Positions 9,746-20,523 are shown, numbered from the stretch's first letter. The stretch: 64,000 bases of DNA from Immersiella caudata (GCA_030512335.1 JAULSU010000001.1:6882001-6946000); one strand, 5' to 3'. Notes: generated by a model from the letters alone, not told the origin. A program made the numbers and translations.

Positions 9746-12700
9746 AGAGCCTGAGGAACCTGAAGAACCCCTTATAGGCCCTGAAACCTCCCTCTCCTCC
9801 AACCACAGGCCCCCTAGTAACCAATGGTTATTTGATACAGGGTCTACAGTGCACATCTGCAACAATAAAGCCCTATTTTCAGAGCTCTCTACGCCTGGAA
9901 ATCTTGGTGTTGTTGGCACCGGAGGGGGCCCCGTAAGCCCCCAGGGCATTGGCACTGTAAAAGTCCAATTCTTCACTGGCTTTAGTGAAGGTAAGGCCCA
10001 ATATCAGCCTGTAACCCTGAATAAAACGCTCTATATTCCGGGGTTTCCACTGAACGTTGTAAGTGGCCACAGGCTTTATGCCTCCGGAGGAACACTGATA
10101 AAGGAGAGGTTATTTTCAGCCTTAAAGACTCTCCTCGCAGTGCTGAATTTCAGAAAATCCGGCTTCTTCTTCACTGTAAAGGGCCATAGCAGCCCTTATA
10201 GCACTTACGGCCCTAAATCACAGGCCTATGGGGCCACTTGGCACTGCTATAACCAAACTGTAGCCCTTAAACCAGAGGGGGCTATAGGGCCTGAAAAGCC
10301 TACCGCAGTCGAAAAGGCTCCTTCAGATGCCTTAATCCAGGCTGTTAGACTCTGGCACGTACGGCTGGGCCATATAGGCTTAGACCTTCTGAAAAAGACA
10401 GCCCAAATCACCAAAGGGATGCCTAACTTTTAGAAGGTAAGGCCTGAAAACCTAGCCTGTAAGACCTGTGACACCGCTAAAATCCTCCAAAGGCCTTCTA
10501 AACAGCCTGTAGAGGATCCTTTACACGCCCTAGACCGACTAAAGGGGGATATCTTTATTATTCGGCCCACGCCACTGAATGGAAGGCCGTACGGGCTACT
10601 TATAGTGGATAGAAAAACCCGTTATAAGTTATTTAGACTGCTAAAATTAAAGGATGAAGCAGTTACAGCGGCAAAATCCATCTTCAAAGGCCTATACAAC
10701 ACCTACAGGCGCTATCCGGCCCACTTCCATTACGATGGGGGTAAGGAAATCAGGTAATTACTACCCTACCTCACTGAAATCGGCACTAGCTTCAGTGAAT
10801 CAAGCCCCTACGCCCACAACCAAAATGGGCTTGCAGAGCGTGCTATAAGGGTGATCCTAGAGAGGCTCAGGGCTGTATTTATTGCTTCAGGGCTTCCTCC
10901 TACCCTCTGGGGGCACGTTATAGGCTCCGTGGTTGAAATAATCAACAGATCAGCCAACATAATAAAGGAGCTTACCCCTTACCAATTATTTTAGGACGAA
11001 TTGCTCCCTGAAGGCGCCCCACACACCCCTGATCTCTAAAACTATAGGGCTATAGGCTCTGAGTGTTTGGTGCTTATACCGCCTGAGAAACGCACTACGG
11101 CTGAAAAGCTAGCACCAAGGGGTATTAAAGGACGCCTTCTGGCTATCTTAGGCCACTAAACCTACTTAGTTTGGCTCGGTTAGCGCCGTATTGTTTAAAC
11201 CAGCTTTATAAAGCTGTACGAAAACGCTGGGGGGTACTTGGAAGGCCCTGTAACACCTAAAAGCCCACTGCACCTCCTAGAGCTCTCAGAACCTTTAAAG
11301 CCCCCAGGAGAAAACACATCCCCTGAGGCCTCTCCACAGCCTACTGCTAGGTACCCTTAACCTTCTAGGTACCCTACACCTCCTACACCCTCCACTTAAC
11401 AGCCTGTATCTCAGCCTACAGTTGCCCCCACAGGGCCTACTAGACAGTAATCTAGTGAGAACCCATAGCGTTACTTAGTGGAAATTCCACTACCCCAGGC
11501 CACTAAAGCTTAACGCCTGGAGTTTAAAAGAGTGGAGGAGGACCCTATAGATACCAGTGATCTGGTAAATTACTTTACCAACACTGCCTTTAAGGAGTGC
11601 TACAGGGCTAAAAGGACTAAGGCTTCAAAAAATTCAGGGCCTATAACCCTTAAACAAGCCCTAAAACACCCTTAGAAAAGGCACTGGTTAAAGGGTATCT
11701 TTAGGGAGTTACAGCAGCTTACTAGGAAACCAAGACCTTTTACTTCGTTAGCCGCTCTAAGGCTAAAAAGAAGCCTATTACAAGCCGCTAGGGTACTAAA
11801 GGAAAAGAAAGATTCAGAAGGTAACACCACTAAATTTAAGGCTTGATTAGTGGTTCGGGGATTCTAACAGGTAAAGGTGTCGACTTTACAGAGACCTTTG
11901 CAGCTACTACCACCCCTCTTACCTAGAGGGTTATACTAGCCCTCGTAGCGATTTTAGACCTTAAAATCAAATAAATCGATTTTATAGGGGCTTTCCTCAA
12001 CACCAGCCTAGACCTATAGGTCTATATAAAGATCCCTGAAGGCCTGTACGATTTTAGCCTTAGTGGACCTCAGGCCCTAAGCCTTCTAAAAAGGCTTGGC
12101 TGGGACCCTTCTGAAGACTAAGTTATACTGCTTGGAAAGTCCTGTATGGCTTAAAGCAGGCGCCACACCTCTGGCAACAGAAGGTTACCACCCTGGTAAA
12201 AGGCCTAGGCTATAGGCCTCTAACCTCTGATGTTACCACTTACTTCCACCCCACAAAGCTGATTTTTATAATTAACCACGTGGATAACTGCCTCCTTATA
12301 GGGCCCTCGATCACCAAAATCAAGGCCCTAAAACACCAACTGGCCCAGGCTTACGATATAGAGGACCTAGGCCCTGCAAAATTCTTCCTAGGGGTGCAGA
12401 TCGAGCGCAACAGGCCTAAAAGGCTTCTGTGGCTCCACCAAAAGGGGTATATTACAGAAGCACTCCGGCACTTCCAACTCAGCACCAACAGGCCTGAAAC
12501 ACCACCATCTACAGGCCTTACAGCCTCAACTTCAGAGTCCCCAGCGCTAAACACCACTGAAAAACACCTGTATCAACAGCTTATCGGCACTGCAATGTAC
12601 GCCATGACCCAAACACGGCCTGATATTGCTTTTTCAGTGCAGTGGTTATCTCGGCAACTGCAAAATCCCTGTATTTGCCACCTGAAGGCTGCAAAACGCC

Positions 12701-13245
12701 TTCTATCCTACCTATACGGCACCAAAGACCTTGCCCTAGAATACGGCTCTACCGCTGAATTAGAGCCTACAGGGTGGACCGATAGTGATTTCGCAGGCTG
12801 TAAAGCCTCTGCTCGCTCCACCTACAGCTACCTATTTACAGTAGGGGCAGGCCCTGTAAGCTGGAAGTCAAAAAGAGGTTCTACAGTGGCACACTCTACT
12901 CTTGAGGCCGAATTTACAGGCCTTATAGAGGGTACTAAAGAAGCCCTTTGGCTTCGGGGCCTGTATTCAGAGATTAGTAGGCCTATTACAGGTCCTACCC
13001 CTCTGAAAGGTGACAACAAGGGGGCCATAGATACGGCCTACAACCCTAAGCACCACAGCCGCACCAAACACACCCTTCTAAAATTCCAGGGGGTTAAGGA
13101 GTGTATTACAGAAGGCCACATCACTGTAGAATATATACCTACAGCGGAAATGGCTGCTGACGGCCTAACCAAGGCCTTAAGCCCTGCAAAACACAGAGAC
13201 TTTATATGCCTCTTAAACCTTCGCAGGCCTACACCTAGCCTGTAA
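9633..13245 (+). pseudogene. copia pol (protease, integrase, RT, RNase H), interrupted
   Basis: Open from 9633 to the TAG at 10431 (protease DTGSTVHICNNK; pre-integrase LWHVRLGHIGLDLL). The same frame continues to about 11870 through further TAA/TAG codons (for example 10755, 10992), covering the integrase catalytic Asp region (HFHYDGGKEI) and Glu region (NGLAERAIRVILERLR). One-base deletions near 11872 and 12148 then shift the frame twice; both are in short homopolymers. The last 321 codons (12280-13245) are uninterrupted: RT C-terminus with HVDNCLLIG, then RNase H (GWTDSDFAGCKASARSTYSY, HSTLEAEF, GDNKGAIDTAYNPKHHSRTK). The second RT catalytic Asp is Asn, a TpG-to-TpA change. In pol I read 19 stops: 11 TAA, 7 TAG, 1 TGA. 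Confidence 0.85.
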
Positions 13246-13265
13246 GGTCGTAAACTTCAGAAGCT

Positions 13266-13275
13266 AGAGAGGGGG
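13266..13275 (+). promoter_or_regulatory. Polypurine tract
   Basis: AGAGAGGGGG abuts the first base of the 3' LTR, the expected primer site for plus-strand DNA synthesis. Confidence 0.8.
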
Positions 13276-13948
13276 TGTTAAATTCTAGCCTCTAAGAGCG
13301 CTAAAGAGGCCCTGTATTTACAGGGCCTGCCTAGTGAGGAAGGCGCTAGGTACCCTGCACCTGCAGCCACCCACTAGCCACAATGTGGCTTCGAACCTTC
13401 TGGAATCCAGAAGGCCTCAGGGCCTTCAGGGGGCCACTAGAAGGCTCTGGAAGCCCACAGGCTTCCACAACCTTCTGAGGCCACATCAGTGATTACAAGG
13501 CCTGTGGAGAGCCTCCACCATACTATTCTATTATTATATTAGTAGTAAAAAGCTTTGGAATTTCCATTCTAAAGCTCCCACAGCCTATAACTAGCCATCT
13601 CCTCTCTTATAATTAGCTTTCCTTCAAGTAAGCAATCTACTTCCTTCAGTTAAGTACTACTCACTGAAGCAAGCAATTCACAAGCAACACAGTTATTATT
13701 ACAGTGCAGAGTTCACTAAAACCTTCTGTTTTACAGCGCATAGTCCGCTGTAACTTGTCTTTTAGGCTCTGTAGTACAGGCCTTTGTTTACTTCCTTCAG
13801 CACCTTAGTAAGCTCTGCTGTCGTACCTTACAGCGCTCCTCCGGAGCACTGTACTCGCATTTCTTCCCCTGACCGGAGCACTGTACTACAGGCTCCCACA
13901 GGCTCTCAGGCGCTGTAATACAGGCCTGTAGAGTGCTACAAAGCAACA
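13276..13948 (+). repeat. 3' LTR of the copia element (673 bp)
   Basis: Starts TGTTAAATTC, ends AAGCAACA, followed by the duplicated AAGTG. Relative to the 5' LTR many changes are TG-to-TA or CA-to-TA (for example ttgtcat/ttattat, ttgag/ttaag), pointing to mild RIP after insertion. Confidence 0.95.
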
Positions 13949-14748
13949 AAGTGGCTTGAGGGTATAATATAAAGGAGTGTTATAATAGTATAATAAAACA
14001 CTATTACGCCCAGACTCTTACTATGGTACGTTAGGGTAGGGTCTGTTAGTAAGGGGTTTATATTAGTAGAAAGTTAGACGTAACCCCGTCTGTATCTCGG
14101 TTGTAGGCCATTTGTGGCGCTGATCTTGTGAGGTTTCTCGAGATGGGGTCGTCGCTCGAGGCGTGAAGGTAGCTGTCTGACCAGCAGCGTCTTTCTCGGT
14201 CTGATCCGGCAGCCACTCGGAAATTACGTGGGTCGGTCCGACGTGGTCTTCGGGGAACGAGGCTTTAGGGTGCTTCGGTGCTGGTTGCTGCAGGTCCGTC
14301 TTGGATAATCGTACTCGCTTTACGGCAGGTTATGAAGGGGTCTCGAGACTCGTGTCGAGCTGCCTCTTCGTGGACTGCGAGGGTCAGTCCATGATGAAGA
14401 AGAGAGAGACTCTTGTAGTGCTTCGGTTGGTCGGCCAAATGGGTCTAATATACAACGCTCCTTGTCGCGAGAGCTGTTTTCGGTGAGGTGTCTGTTAGAC
14501 GCGACGAAATGTTAGGCAGTCGTGGGGCGGTAAATGAATAGTCTGCCGTGGTTCTATTCCACCAGGCTCGTGCGGGGTCGTTCGCCCAATTTTGTCCAAT
14601 GAAATTACAGAGTTAGCGCAGCATACCGCCTTTTGATGCCTTCGTCAGGCGGGTGGCCTTTACCAGCTTATAGTACTCTACTAGCGTGGCCTACGCGTTT
14701 GAGAGGTGTTTGCTATGGTAATTAGCTCCCATGTGTTTCCATCGTCAT
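13949..14748. other. Non-coding stretch, possibly an older retroelement relic
   Basis: Begins AT-rich with TGTTATAATAG, which resembles an LTR end, and grades into GC-normal sequence. I find no second LTR, no conserved domain and no open frame beyond about 60 codons. Classification is uncertain. Confidence 0.3.
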
Positions 14749-14750
14749 TA

Positions 14751-14810
14751 CGGATGTCCACCCCAAAAGTTTTGTCCAGGCGCTAGTTACGCCACCCCCT
14801 TTATATACAT
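14751..14810 (+). repeat. Left terminal inverted repeat
   Basis: CGGATGTCCACCCCAAAAGT and onward; matches the reverse complement of 16936-16995 at 59 of 60 positions. Confidence 0.92.
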
Positions 14811-14991
14811 ACTATTCTGGCCGTTTTAGCCACCTACCCCGCCCCAGACCAGAAACCCCGCACATTAACCTGTTAACACAATAAAATGCCTCCTAATACT
14901 AGTTTTACCACACAAGCTCTTATTGTTACGTTAAGATCTCCAGTTAGTGGGAAGACTTCTGTTCAAATCTATAAAGAAACTAATATATCTG

Positions 14992-15738
14992 TGTTGCTTT
15001 GTAGCACTCTACAGGCCTGTATTACAGCGCCTGAGAGCCTGTGGGAGCCTGTAGTACAGAGCTCCGATCAGGGGAAGAAGTGCGAGTACAGTGCTCCGGA
15101 GGAGCGCTGTAAGGTACGACAGCAGAGCTTACTAAGGTGCTGAAGGAAGCAAACGAAGGCCTGTACTACAGAGCCTAAAAAACAAGTTACAGCGGACTAT
15201 GCGCTGTAAAACAGAAGGTTTCAGTGAACTCTGCACTGTAATGACAACTGTATTGCTTGTGAATTGCTTGCTTCAGCGAGTAGTACTCAACTGAAGGAAG
15301 TAGATTGCTTGCTTCAGAGGAAAGCTAATTACAGGAGAGGAGATGGCTAGTTATAGGCTGTGGGAGCTCTGGAATGGAAATTCCAGAGCTTTCTACTACT
15401 AATACAATAATAGAATAGTATGGTGGAGGCTCTCCACAGGCCTCGTAATCACTGATGTGGCCTCAGAAGGTTGTGGAAGCCTGTGGGCTTCCAGAGCCTT
15501 CTGTGGCCCCCTGAAGGCCCTGAGGCCTTCTGGATTCCAGAAGGTTCGAAGCCACATTGTGGCTAGTGGGTGGTGGCTGCAGGTGCAGGGTACCCAGTGG
15601 GTGCAGGGTACCCAGTGGGTGCAGGGTACCCAGTGGGTGCAGGGTACCCAGTGGGTGCAGGGTACCCAGCGCCTTCCTCACTGGCAGGCCCTGTAAATAC
15701 AGGGCCTCTTTAGCGCTCTCAGAGGCTAGAATTTAACA
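14992..15738 (-). mobile_element. Solo LTR of the copia family inside the mariner element
   Basis: 747-bp reverse-orientation copy of the LTR at 7413, flanked by ATCTG on both sides (14987-14991, 15739-15743). No internal sequence remains, so it most likely arose by LTR-LTR recombination. Its base composition is normal, unlike the AT-rich host transposon around it. It is longer than the other LTRs because of an internal 18-bp repeat. Confidence 0.93.
15583..15672 (+). repeat. 18-bp tandem repeat, about five copies, in the solo LTR
   Basis: Unit GTGCAGGGTACCCAGTGG at 15583, 15601, 15619, 15637 and a diverged last copy at 15655. The two full-length LTRs have a single copy; four extra copies (72 bp) account for nearly all of the length difference. 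Each unit holds the palindrome GGGTACCC. Confidence 0.93.
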
Positions 15739-16935
15739 ATCTGTTTAACAGATTAATCGTATCTATACTTAAGCCATTAAGCGTGGATTTAAGCCGAATT
15801 ACTGGCCGTTTCTTCTAAAGGATAAATGGCTTAAAGATACTCCCCGTTCTAGCCGTCCATTAAAACAAACCCCTGAGAATATCAAGAAAGTTATCATTAA
15901 GGTGCGAACTAATTAATATAGGCGTGAGAAAACTGCTGCTAATCTGGCTAGCGAGCTTAGCCTTAAAGGGATTGAGATCTCAGCTATAACAATCCTTTAG
16001 ATCTTTAAAAAAACAGGTTTTAAAAAAACCAAACCGATAAGGAAGCTTAGATTAACGAAGAAGATAAAAGATGATCGCCTTTAATAGTGTTTAACTTATT
16101 AAGATTAGACTTTAAAGGATTAGAAATGAGTAATTTAATTAGATAAAACAGCTATTGTTCTTCTTTATCGTTATAGTAATTATCAAATCTAAAGGATAAA
16201 AGATAAACGATTTATATAAAGCGCTATTTATAAGTGTTAAAAAGGATATTTTAAGTTTATATTTTAAGATTATTTTTCTTATAATAAGAAAAGTCCTTTT
16301 TATTATTAGCTTTTAAAAATAAAATAAGAAAAAGAATAAGTAGAGAAAGCTATTAAAAAGATGAATAAAGAGCTGGAACCTATCTTTTAAAAAGAATGGG
16401 AGCTTTAAACTAGAATAAAAAGGTTATCATTAGCCCTTATTCCTGGCCGGAAACCCTAGTGGAGATGGAATAAAAAGAATGGTAAACTAGTCAGAGAATC
16501 TAAGGGTGGGATTAACTAGTATTATTACTAAATGAAAATCCTTTTTCTTAAACTCTTTCCTTTTATAAAAAAGTGTGAAAAAGATCGACCTGGTACGATA
16601 GTTTAAAAAGATGGCGCTCCATCACACGCTTATTATATCTGAGATCGGATTTACAGCTTTCACCAAGTTAAACAACTCCTTTGGCCAGGTAACTCGCCTA
16701 ACCTAAATCCAATTGAGCCATGTTAGCCATGGATGAAAAGATACACTACGAAAAAAGGGGCTCCAAAAAGCCGTCAAGAGGCTATCAAAGAGTGGGAGCG
16801 TTACTGGAAAAAATTAAAGCTGGAACAGATTCAGGCCTGGATTAAGAGGATTCCTTGGCATGTTAAGCAAATTATTTAATTAGGGGGAGGGAATGAATAT
16901 AAAGAGGGCCGAAAAAAGGGGGTGGAAGCCTGAGC

Positions 16936-16995
16936 ATGTATATAAAGGGGGTGGCGTAACTAGCGCCTGGACAAAACTTTTGGTGTGGACATCCG
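16936..16995 (-). repeat. Right terminal inverted repeat
   Basis: Reverse complement of the left repeat with one change (CCACACC for CCACCCC). Beyond 60 bp the similarity stops abruptly. Confidence 0.92.
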
Positions 16996-16997
16996 TA

Positions 16998-17649
16998 TAG
17001 CCTTTCCACTTAACTAGGTATTCTGTTTCTAGTCCTTCTCATTAATGATTAAGGATTTTCTTAACCTTAAACTCTTTTTTATCTTTAAGCTTTATTATCT
17101 TATTAAGTTAGGCTTCACATCCAACTATTGCTGGCCGCCCGGATAAGGTGGGGCGGTGTATTTTGAGGACTGGCAAGATAAAGTTCCACGGCTCCGCATG
17201 ACGGTCTTCGAATCGAGCCGAAAGTCTCGACAAACGTATACAGACTCTAGAAACCAATCGCTCCCCTAATAAATCATCTTGCAACTTGCTCAGGGCTGTA
17301 ACCCGCCAAAACATCACAGCCCCAATAAGTGCCCCCGTACACGTGCCGATTCCTATGCGCCGAAAAATGCACCCCCCATGACACCCAAGCGCAACCTTCC
17401 CAAAACCTCATGCTCAACTCGTCAATTGACCTCCTCTATGATACACGCTGTCTGTGCTTTTCCGCCCTCTACGCTCTAAGTCTAGTATATGTTGTGCTGT
17501 ACGGTTGGAATGCTGCAATCCGCCCAGAATGATACACCCATCCCCTTTCCTGCTCAATGAGATCCGTCTCCGAGAGACATAGAGACATCATGTCACGGGA
17601 TACACCTTCGCCATAGTCTGTCTAGCGTTAGCAAACCATCACTTTCCTG
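16998..17649. other. Intergenic, right flank of transposon island
   Basis: AT-rich until about 17110, then normal composition. It holds the 3' side of the thioesterase gene. No gene or repeat recognised. Confidence 0.5.
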
Positions 17650-18554
17650 CTAGGTGGCAGCACTTACCGAGGCTTGCCTAGGCGAAACATACAGCGCCGT
17701 CGCCGTCGCCAACACCACCGGCTCCTTCCCATCCTCAGGCAAAGTCTCAATATGCCCCTCCACCCACGCTTTCCTTCCCTCCGCCTTCACCGTCTTCGCC
17801 CTCAGCACCAGATACTGATCCGCCACCGCCGGCGCCTTGTAATTCACCTCGAGCTTCGCCGTCATCCCGATATTATACGGCAACACCGGGAAGCAACACC
17901 TCGCCAGGCCCTCGTCTAGCATGGTTGCCAGGAACCCGCCGTGGATGATCCCTTGGTGACCGCAAAGGTCCGTCCCGACGTGAGAGATCTGGACAAACTC
18001 CTTTCCTTCCTTCTCGGAGAAGGAAAACGGAGGGACGGCGACCTTCCCCGGGCCGATGAGCGTGCCGCCCGTGAGGTTGTGCTGCCGCCACGCGGGAGGG
18101 ATCTTCATGTGCGGGCGGGATTCGACGAAGTCGGGGTCGGCGCGGAGAGAGAGGGTGAGCGGGTGGGAGTCGATGAAGGCTTCTTTGGCGGCGGCGTCAG
18201 GGCCCGATGGGGTGAAGAGGGTGAGGGTGTCGGCGTCGGAGGGGGGCCGGAGCATGGTGGTGGCGGCCTCGTAGGCGGGGGCGGCAGCCATGATGAGGCC
18301 GAGGGAGGAGAAGAGGAGGAAGCGGCCGGTCAGGGAGAAAGTGCGGCGGAGGAAGGAGGGGGGTGGTGCTGGCGCTGCGCTTGGGGATTAGTTACGTGCT
18401 GGGCTGGGGGTAGAGGCGGAAGGGGAGGGGAGATACCGGTTGAGGCTGCGGAAAGAGAGCGGAATGCTGGTCGGGCTCGCGGAGTGTGAACGATCGGACG
18501 GGCGGAAGGCAGGCAGTGGCGGGAGGCCGAAAGAGCGTGTCGATAACAAGACAT
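17650..18554 (-). CDS. PaaI/THEM4-like hotdog thioesterase, probably mitochondrial
   Basis: Model: complement(join(17650..18374, 18437..18554)), 280 aa. Exon 1 starts MSCYRHALSASRHCLP and is rich in Arg/Ser/Ala with no acidic residues, like a mitochondrial presequence. A 62-nt intron (GTATCT ... GCGCAG, branch CTAAT) joins it to APAPPPSFLRRTFSLTGRFL, followed by a short hydrophobic segment (FLLFSSLGLIMAAA). The hotdog core is DLCGHQGIIHGGFLATMLDE near residues 185-205, with the HGG-x-DE signature, and KLEVNYKAPAVADQYLVL after it. The family hydrolyses acyl-CoA; the substrate cannot be told. A shorter start at 18291 (MAAAPAYEAAT) is possible but would remove the leader. Confidence 0.85.
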
Positions 18555-19419
18555 TTTGGCGGGGACGAAAGGGCGTTCTCCCGGACGGTCTTAGTAGTGT
18601 AATCGCCCTAACACGAGGCTCCACGAGGGGCGAGGCAAGGTGGGTACGGAGGGTGGGCTTGTTTTACAATGTTGCGGAAAAATTCCCCCGTCGCGAAGTG
18701 TGATTGACAACTCCAAAGCCGAAGGGCCGAAGCAGGGTGCTGACAGCGGCCGCGGAAAGCGCCGGGTGAAGATGACCGCGTTACGAGGTTCGGCAACACG
18801 CACGATGCGGATATCCCGATGTCAAGACTCGCGACAACAATTGGCTTCAATGCGCCACCGTAGAAATTCCAAATTCCGGGCCTCAATCGCAAAGCGCAGT
18901 TTCCTGGACGACTTGCCTCGGCCAGCATCCCTCTCGTTGCGTCGATTGAACCTCGGCCTTGGCATCTAGATTCTGGTCACCCTCTCATTCGCGGGCTTCC
19001 TACCTTGTATATGCATATTCATGCAATTATCGAATAGACAGACCGCTATATTCAGACATTATTTTCGCCATTGAATACGTTCACCGCATCGCAAACGACA
19101 TTTCCCGATGTTTGATGGCAAAGGGACAAGAGTTTACCTCAACGTTTAGCATTAAGTTCATAGTAGAACGAATCAAAGGAGGTTACAACGCCAAGCTATC
19201 CAGTATGGAACGGTCGGGAGCGCTGAGGTCACCATGTACGTTGACGGTATACGATCTTTGGCGCAATGTATATCCAGGACGAGTAGTCGAGTTGCTACAT
19301 CACATGTATGCCTTTACGGGAAACTCTACACTTGGGGGGTATCCAAGTCCCATGCCAACGACCTGAGGCCAACGCCAACGAGACTGGACCGAGCCTCGAA
19401 GGGTATTAGTCTTTCCATG
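18555..19419. other. Intergenic
   Basis: Contains the thioesterase promoter and the eroded 3' side of the MFS pseudogene. Short overlapping frames only; nothing recognised. Confidence 0.45.
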
Positions 19420-20008
19420 TCAACATGGAATGGAGGAACGGCATCTTTGCTTCAAAACATCAGCTATCAGCACATAGCCAACCGAGGACAGCGTAACTGC
19501 ACCACCACCGACGAACCCCCAGACACCGCTCAGCCAGAGCATCCGCAGAGGGAAGACATCAGAAAACCAAAACACGATCCTAGCCCATACATCGCTCATG
19601 AAACAGCCAAAAAATCACAAACAAAAATACGAATTTCCGCCCGGTTCGATTTGCCAGGACGCCATACGGAACAGCGATTAAGACTGCGGGGAGAATCTCA
19701 AGTGAATCCCTCCAAGCGTTGATGTACGCGATCTCGCTCTGCACAGGCTCGATTTTGCACCGGTCTTCGAAATGAACGGAAGGGTCCAGGCGGACGCTGG
19801 CGTAGTATCCTTTGCAGACGATGTCCTGACGAATGGCCAGTGATGGGACGATGACAATTTGTTGCGTCGAGTTCAGCACCAAGTCGATGACCGCAATGAC
19901 GAACACCAAACGCCAATGGCTCCAGTTGCCATTTGTGCTCTTGGGTGTCACGGTAGACGGCCTGCCGAGCAGTGGGCGAGTTTCGTTGTCATCAGCGTGG
20001 TCGGCCAT
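19420..20008 (-). pseudogene. Truncated MFS transporter (N-terminal third)
   Basis: The ATG at 20008 opens MADHADDNETRPLLG, a typical acidic N-terminus of a fungal MFS drug/sugar transporter. The first membrane helix follows (LVFVIAVIDLVLNS), then an extracellular loop, a second helix (LEILPAVLIAVPYGVLANR) and the loop motif NRTGRKF. The frame breaks at a homopolymer (A6 on the plus strand, 19609-19614). With one base fewer, it continues as DVWARIVFWFSDVFPLRMLW and VWGFVGGGAVTLSSVGYVLI before a stop at 19420. About 200 of roughly 500 residues are present and nothing downstream matches the rest, so the gene is truncated even if the frameshift is a sequencing error. Confidence 0.75.
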
Positions 20009-20523
20009 TTCGATTCAGGGTACGCTCAATGCTGGCTTCACATGGAGTGGGCGGCTGGGCGCCATGGCTAAAAGAAATGCAAATCGGCGTTGCGCAGATG
20101 TGCGCAATCGACGACGTGATCCTACGCATAGTGAGTTTATGGCTTTCGTCCGAGATAATCAATCTTCGTGGCTGGATTGCCGAACCAGAAACGCGGAATG
20201 GGTTGCGACGCTTTTGGCTGACACGCGTTGATCCCGAATCCTTCAGAGGTGCAGATATCTGTACCTGCCAGAACGGGGAGCGGCAGATTTTCGCTGTTGT
20301 AACAAGCTTCAGTACGGAATTGCCCAACCTGAGGAATTAAGAGGTTGAGGTTGGTTTAGGGGCCAATACAGATAACGGCAACGCCCGAAGTTTAACACTA
20401 TTTTATTTGGGTGATGCCAAGCCACCAACCCCTTTTCCCATCACTCGACCTAGGATATCTTCAAATCCGCATGCTCGTGTACCAGTGTCCTGCTCCAACC
20501 CAAACCTAGCCATAGAACCCACA
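20009..20523. other. Intergenic
   Basis: Between the MFS relic and the SER2 stop codon. No feature recognised. Confidence 0.5.

Larger units (their letters stand above)
7413..13948 (+). mobile_element. Complete Ty1/copia LTR retrotransposon, decayed coding region
   Basis: A 6.5-kb element bounded by direct LTRs (TGTT...AACA) and flanked by the 5-bp duplication AAGTG (7408-7412 and 13949-13953). Internal order is primer site, structured leader, gag, protease (WLFDTGST), integrase (GLAERAIRVILERLR), reverse transcriptase (YGLKQAPHLW), RNase H (GWTDSDFAG), polypurine tract. Integrase before RT defines the copia superfamily. The coding region has about 30 in-frame stops and two one-base deletions, and the RT catalytic motif reads HVDN instead of the usual [Y/H]VDD. 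The copy therefore looks inactive in standard code. LTR differences are mostly transitions in TpG/CpA context, as RIP would leave. Confidence 0.95.
14886..16879 (+). pseudogene. Tc1/mariner transposase remnant, split by an LTR
   Basis: The ATG at 14886 opens MPPNTSFTTQALIVTLRSPV and runs through a helix-turn-helix-like start until the LTR breaks it at 14991. After 15743 the reading resumes (KPNYWPFLLKDKWLKDTPRS). Parts of the DDE region remain: DGAPSHAYYI near 16613-16642, and GNSPNLNPIEP near 16690, where Asn replaces the usual catalytic Asp. The first DDE block (WSDE in relatives) is wrecked by TAG, TGA and TAA in place of tryptophans. The tail reads YTTKKGAPKSRQEAIKEWER in one frame. Decay is C-to-T/G-to-A, as in RIP. 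Confidence 0.85.
14751..16995 (+). mobile_element. Tc1/mariner-type DNA transposon, RIP-degraded
   Basis: Ends are 60-bp inverted repeats (14751-14810 and 16936-16995, one mismatch) flanked by TA on both sides (14749-14750, 16996-16997), the target duplication of this superfamily. Removing the inserted LTR and its duplicated 5 bp leaves about 1.5 kb, normal for the family. The 3' two-thirds is very AT-rich with many stops. Confidence 0.9.

Noticed and set aside
8534..12125. Use of a non-standard nuclear code by the host
   Set aside because: All host genes read through conserved C-termini and end at ordinary TAA/TAG/TGA; only the retroelement has internal stops.
13949..14748. A second LTR retroelement 5' end
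   Set aside because: The TGTTATAATAG start is suggestive, but I found no matching partner LTR, primer site or coding domain.
17941..18489. 182-codon plus-strand frame
   Set aside because: Antisense shadow of the thioesterase gene; low-complexity Gly/Glu/Val.
19609..19614. A short intron rescuing the MFS frame
   Set aside because: The only GT-AG span that would fix the frame is under 40 nt, shorter than any intron in this window, and the rest of the gene is missing anyway.
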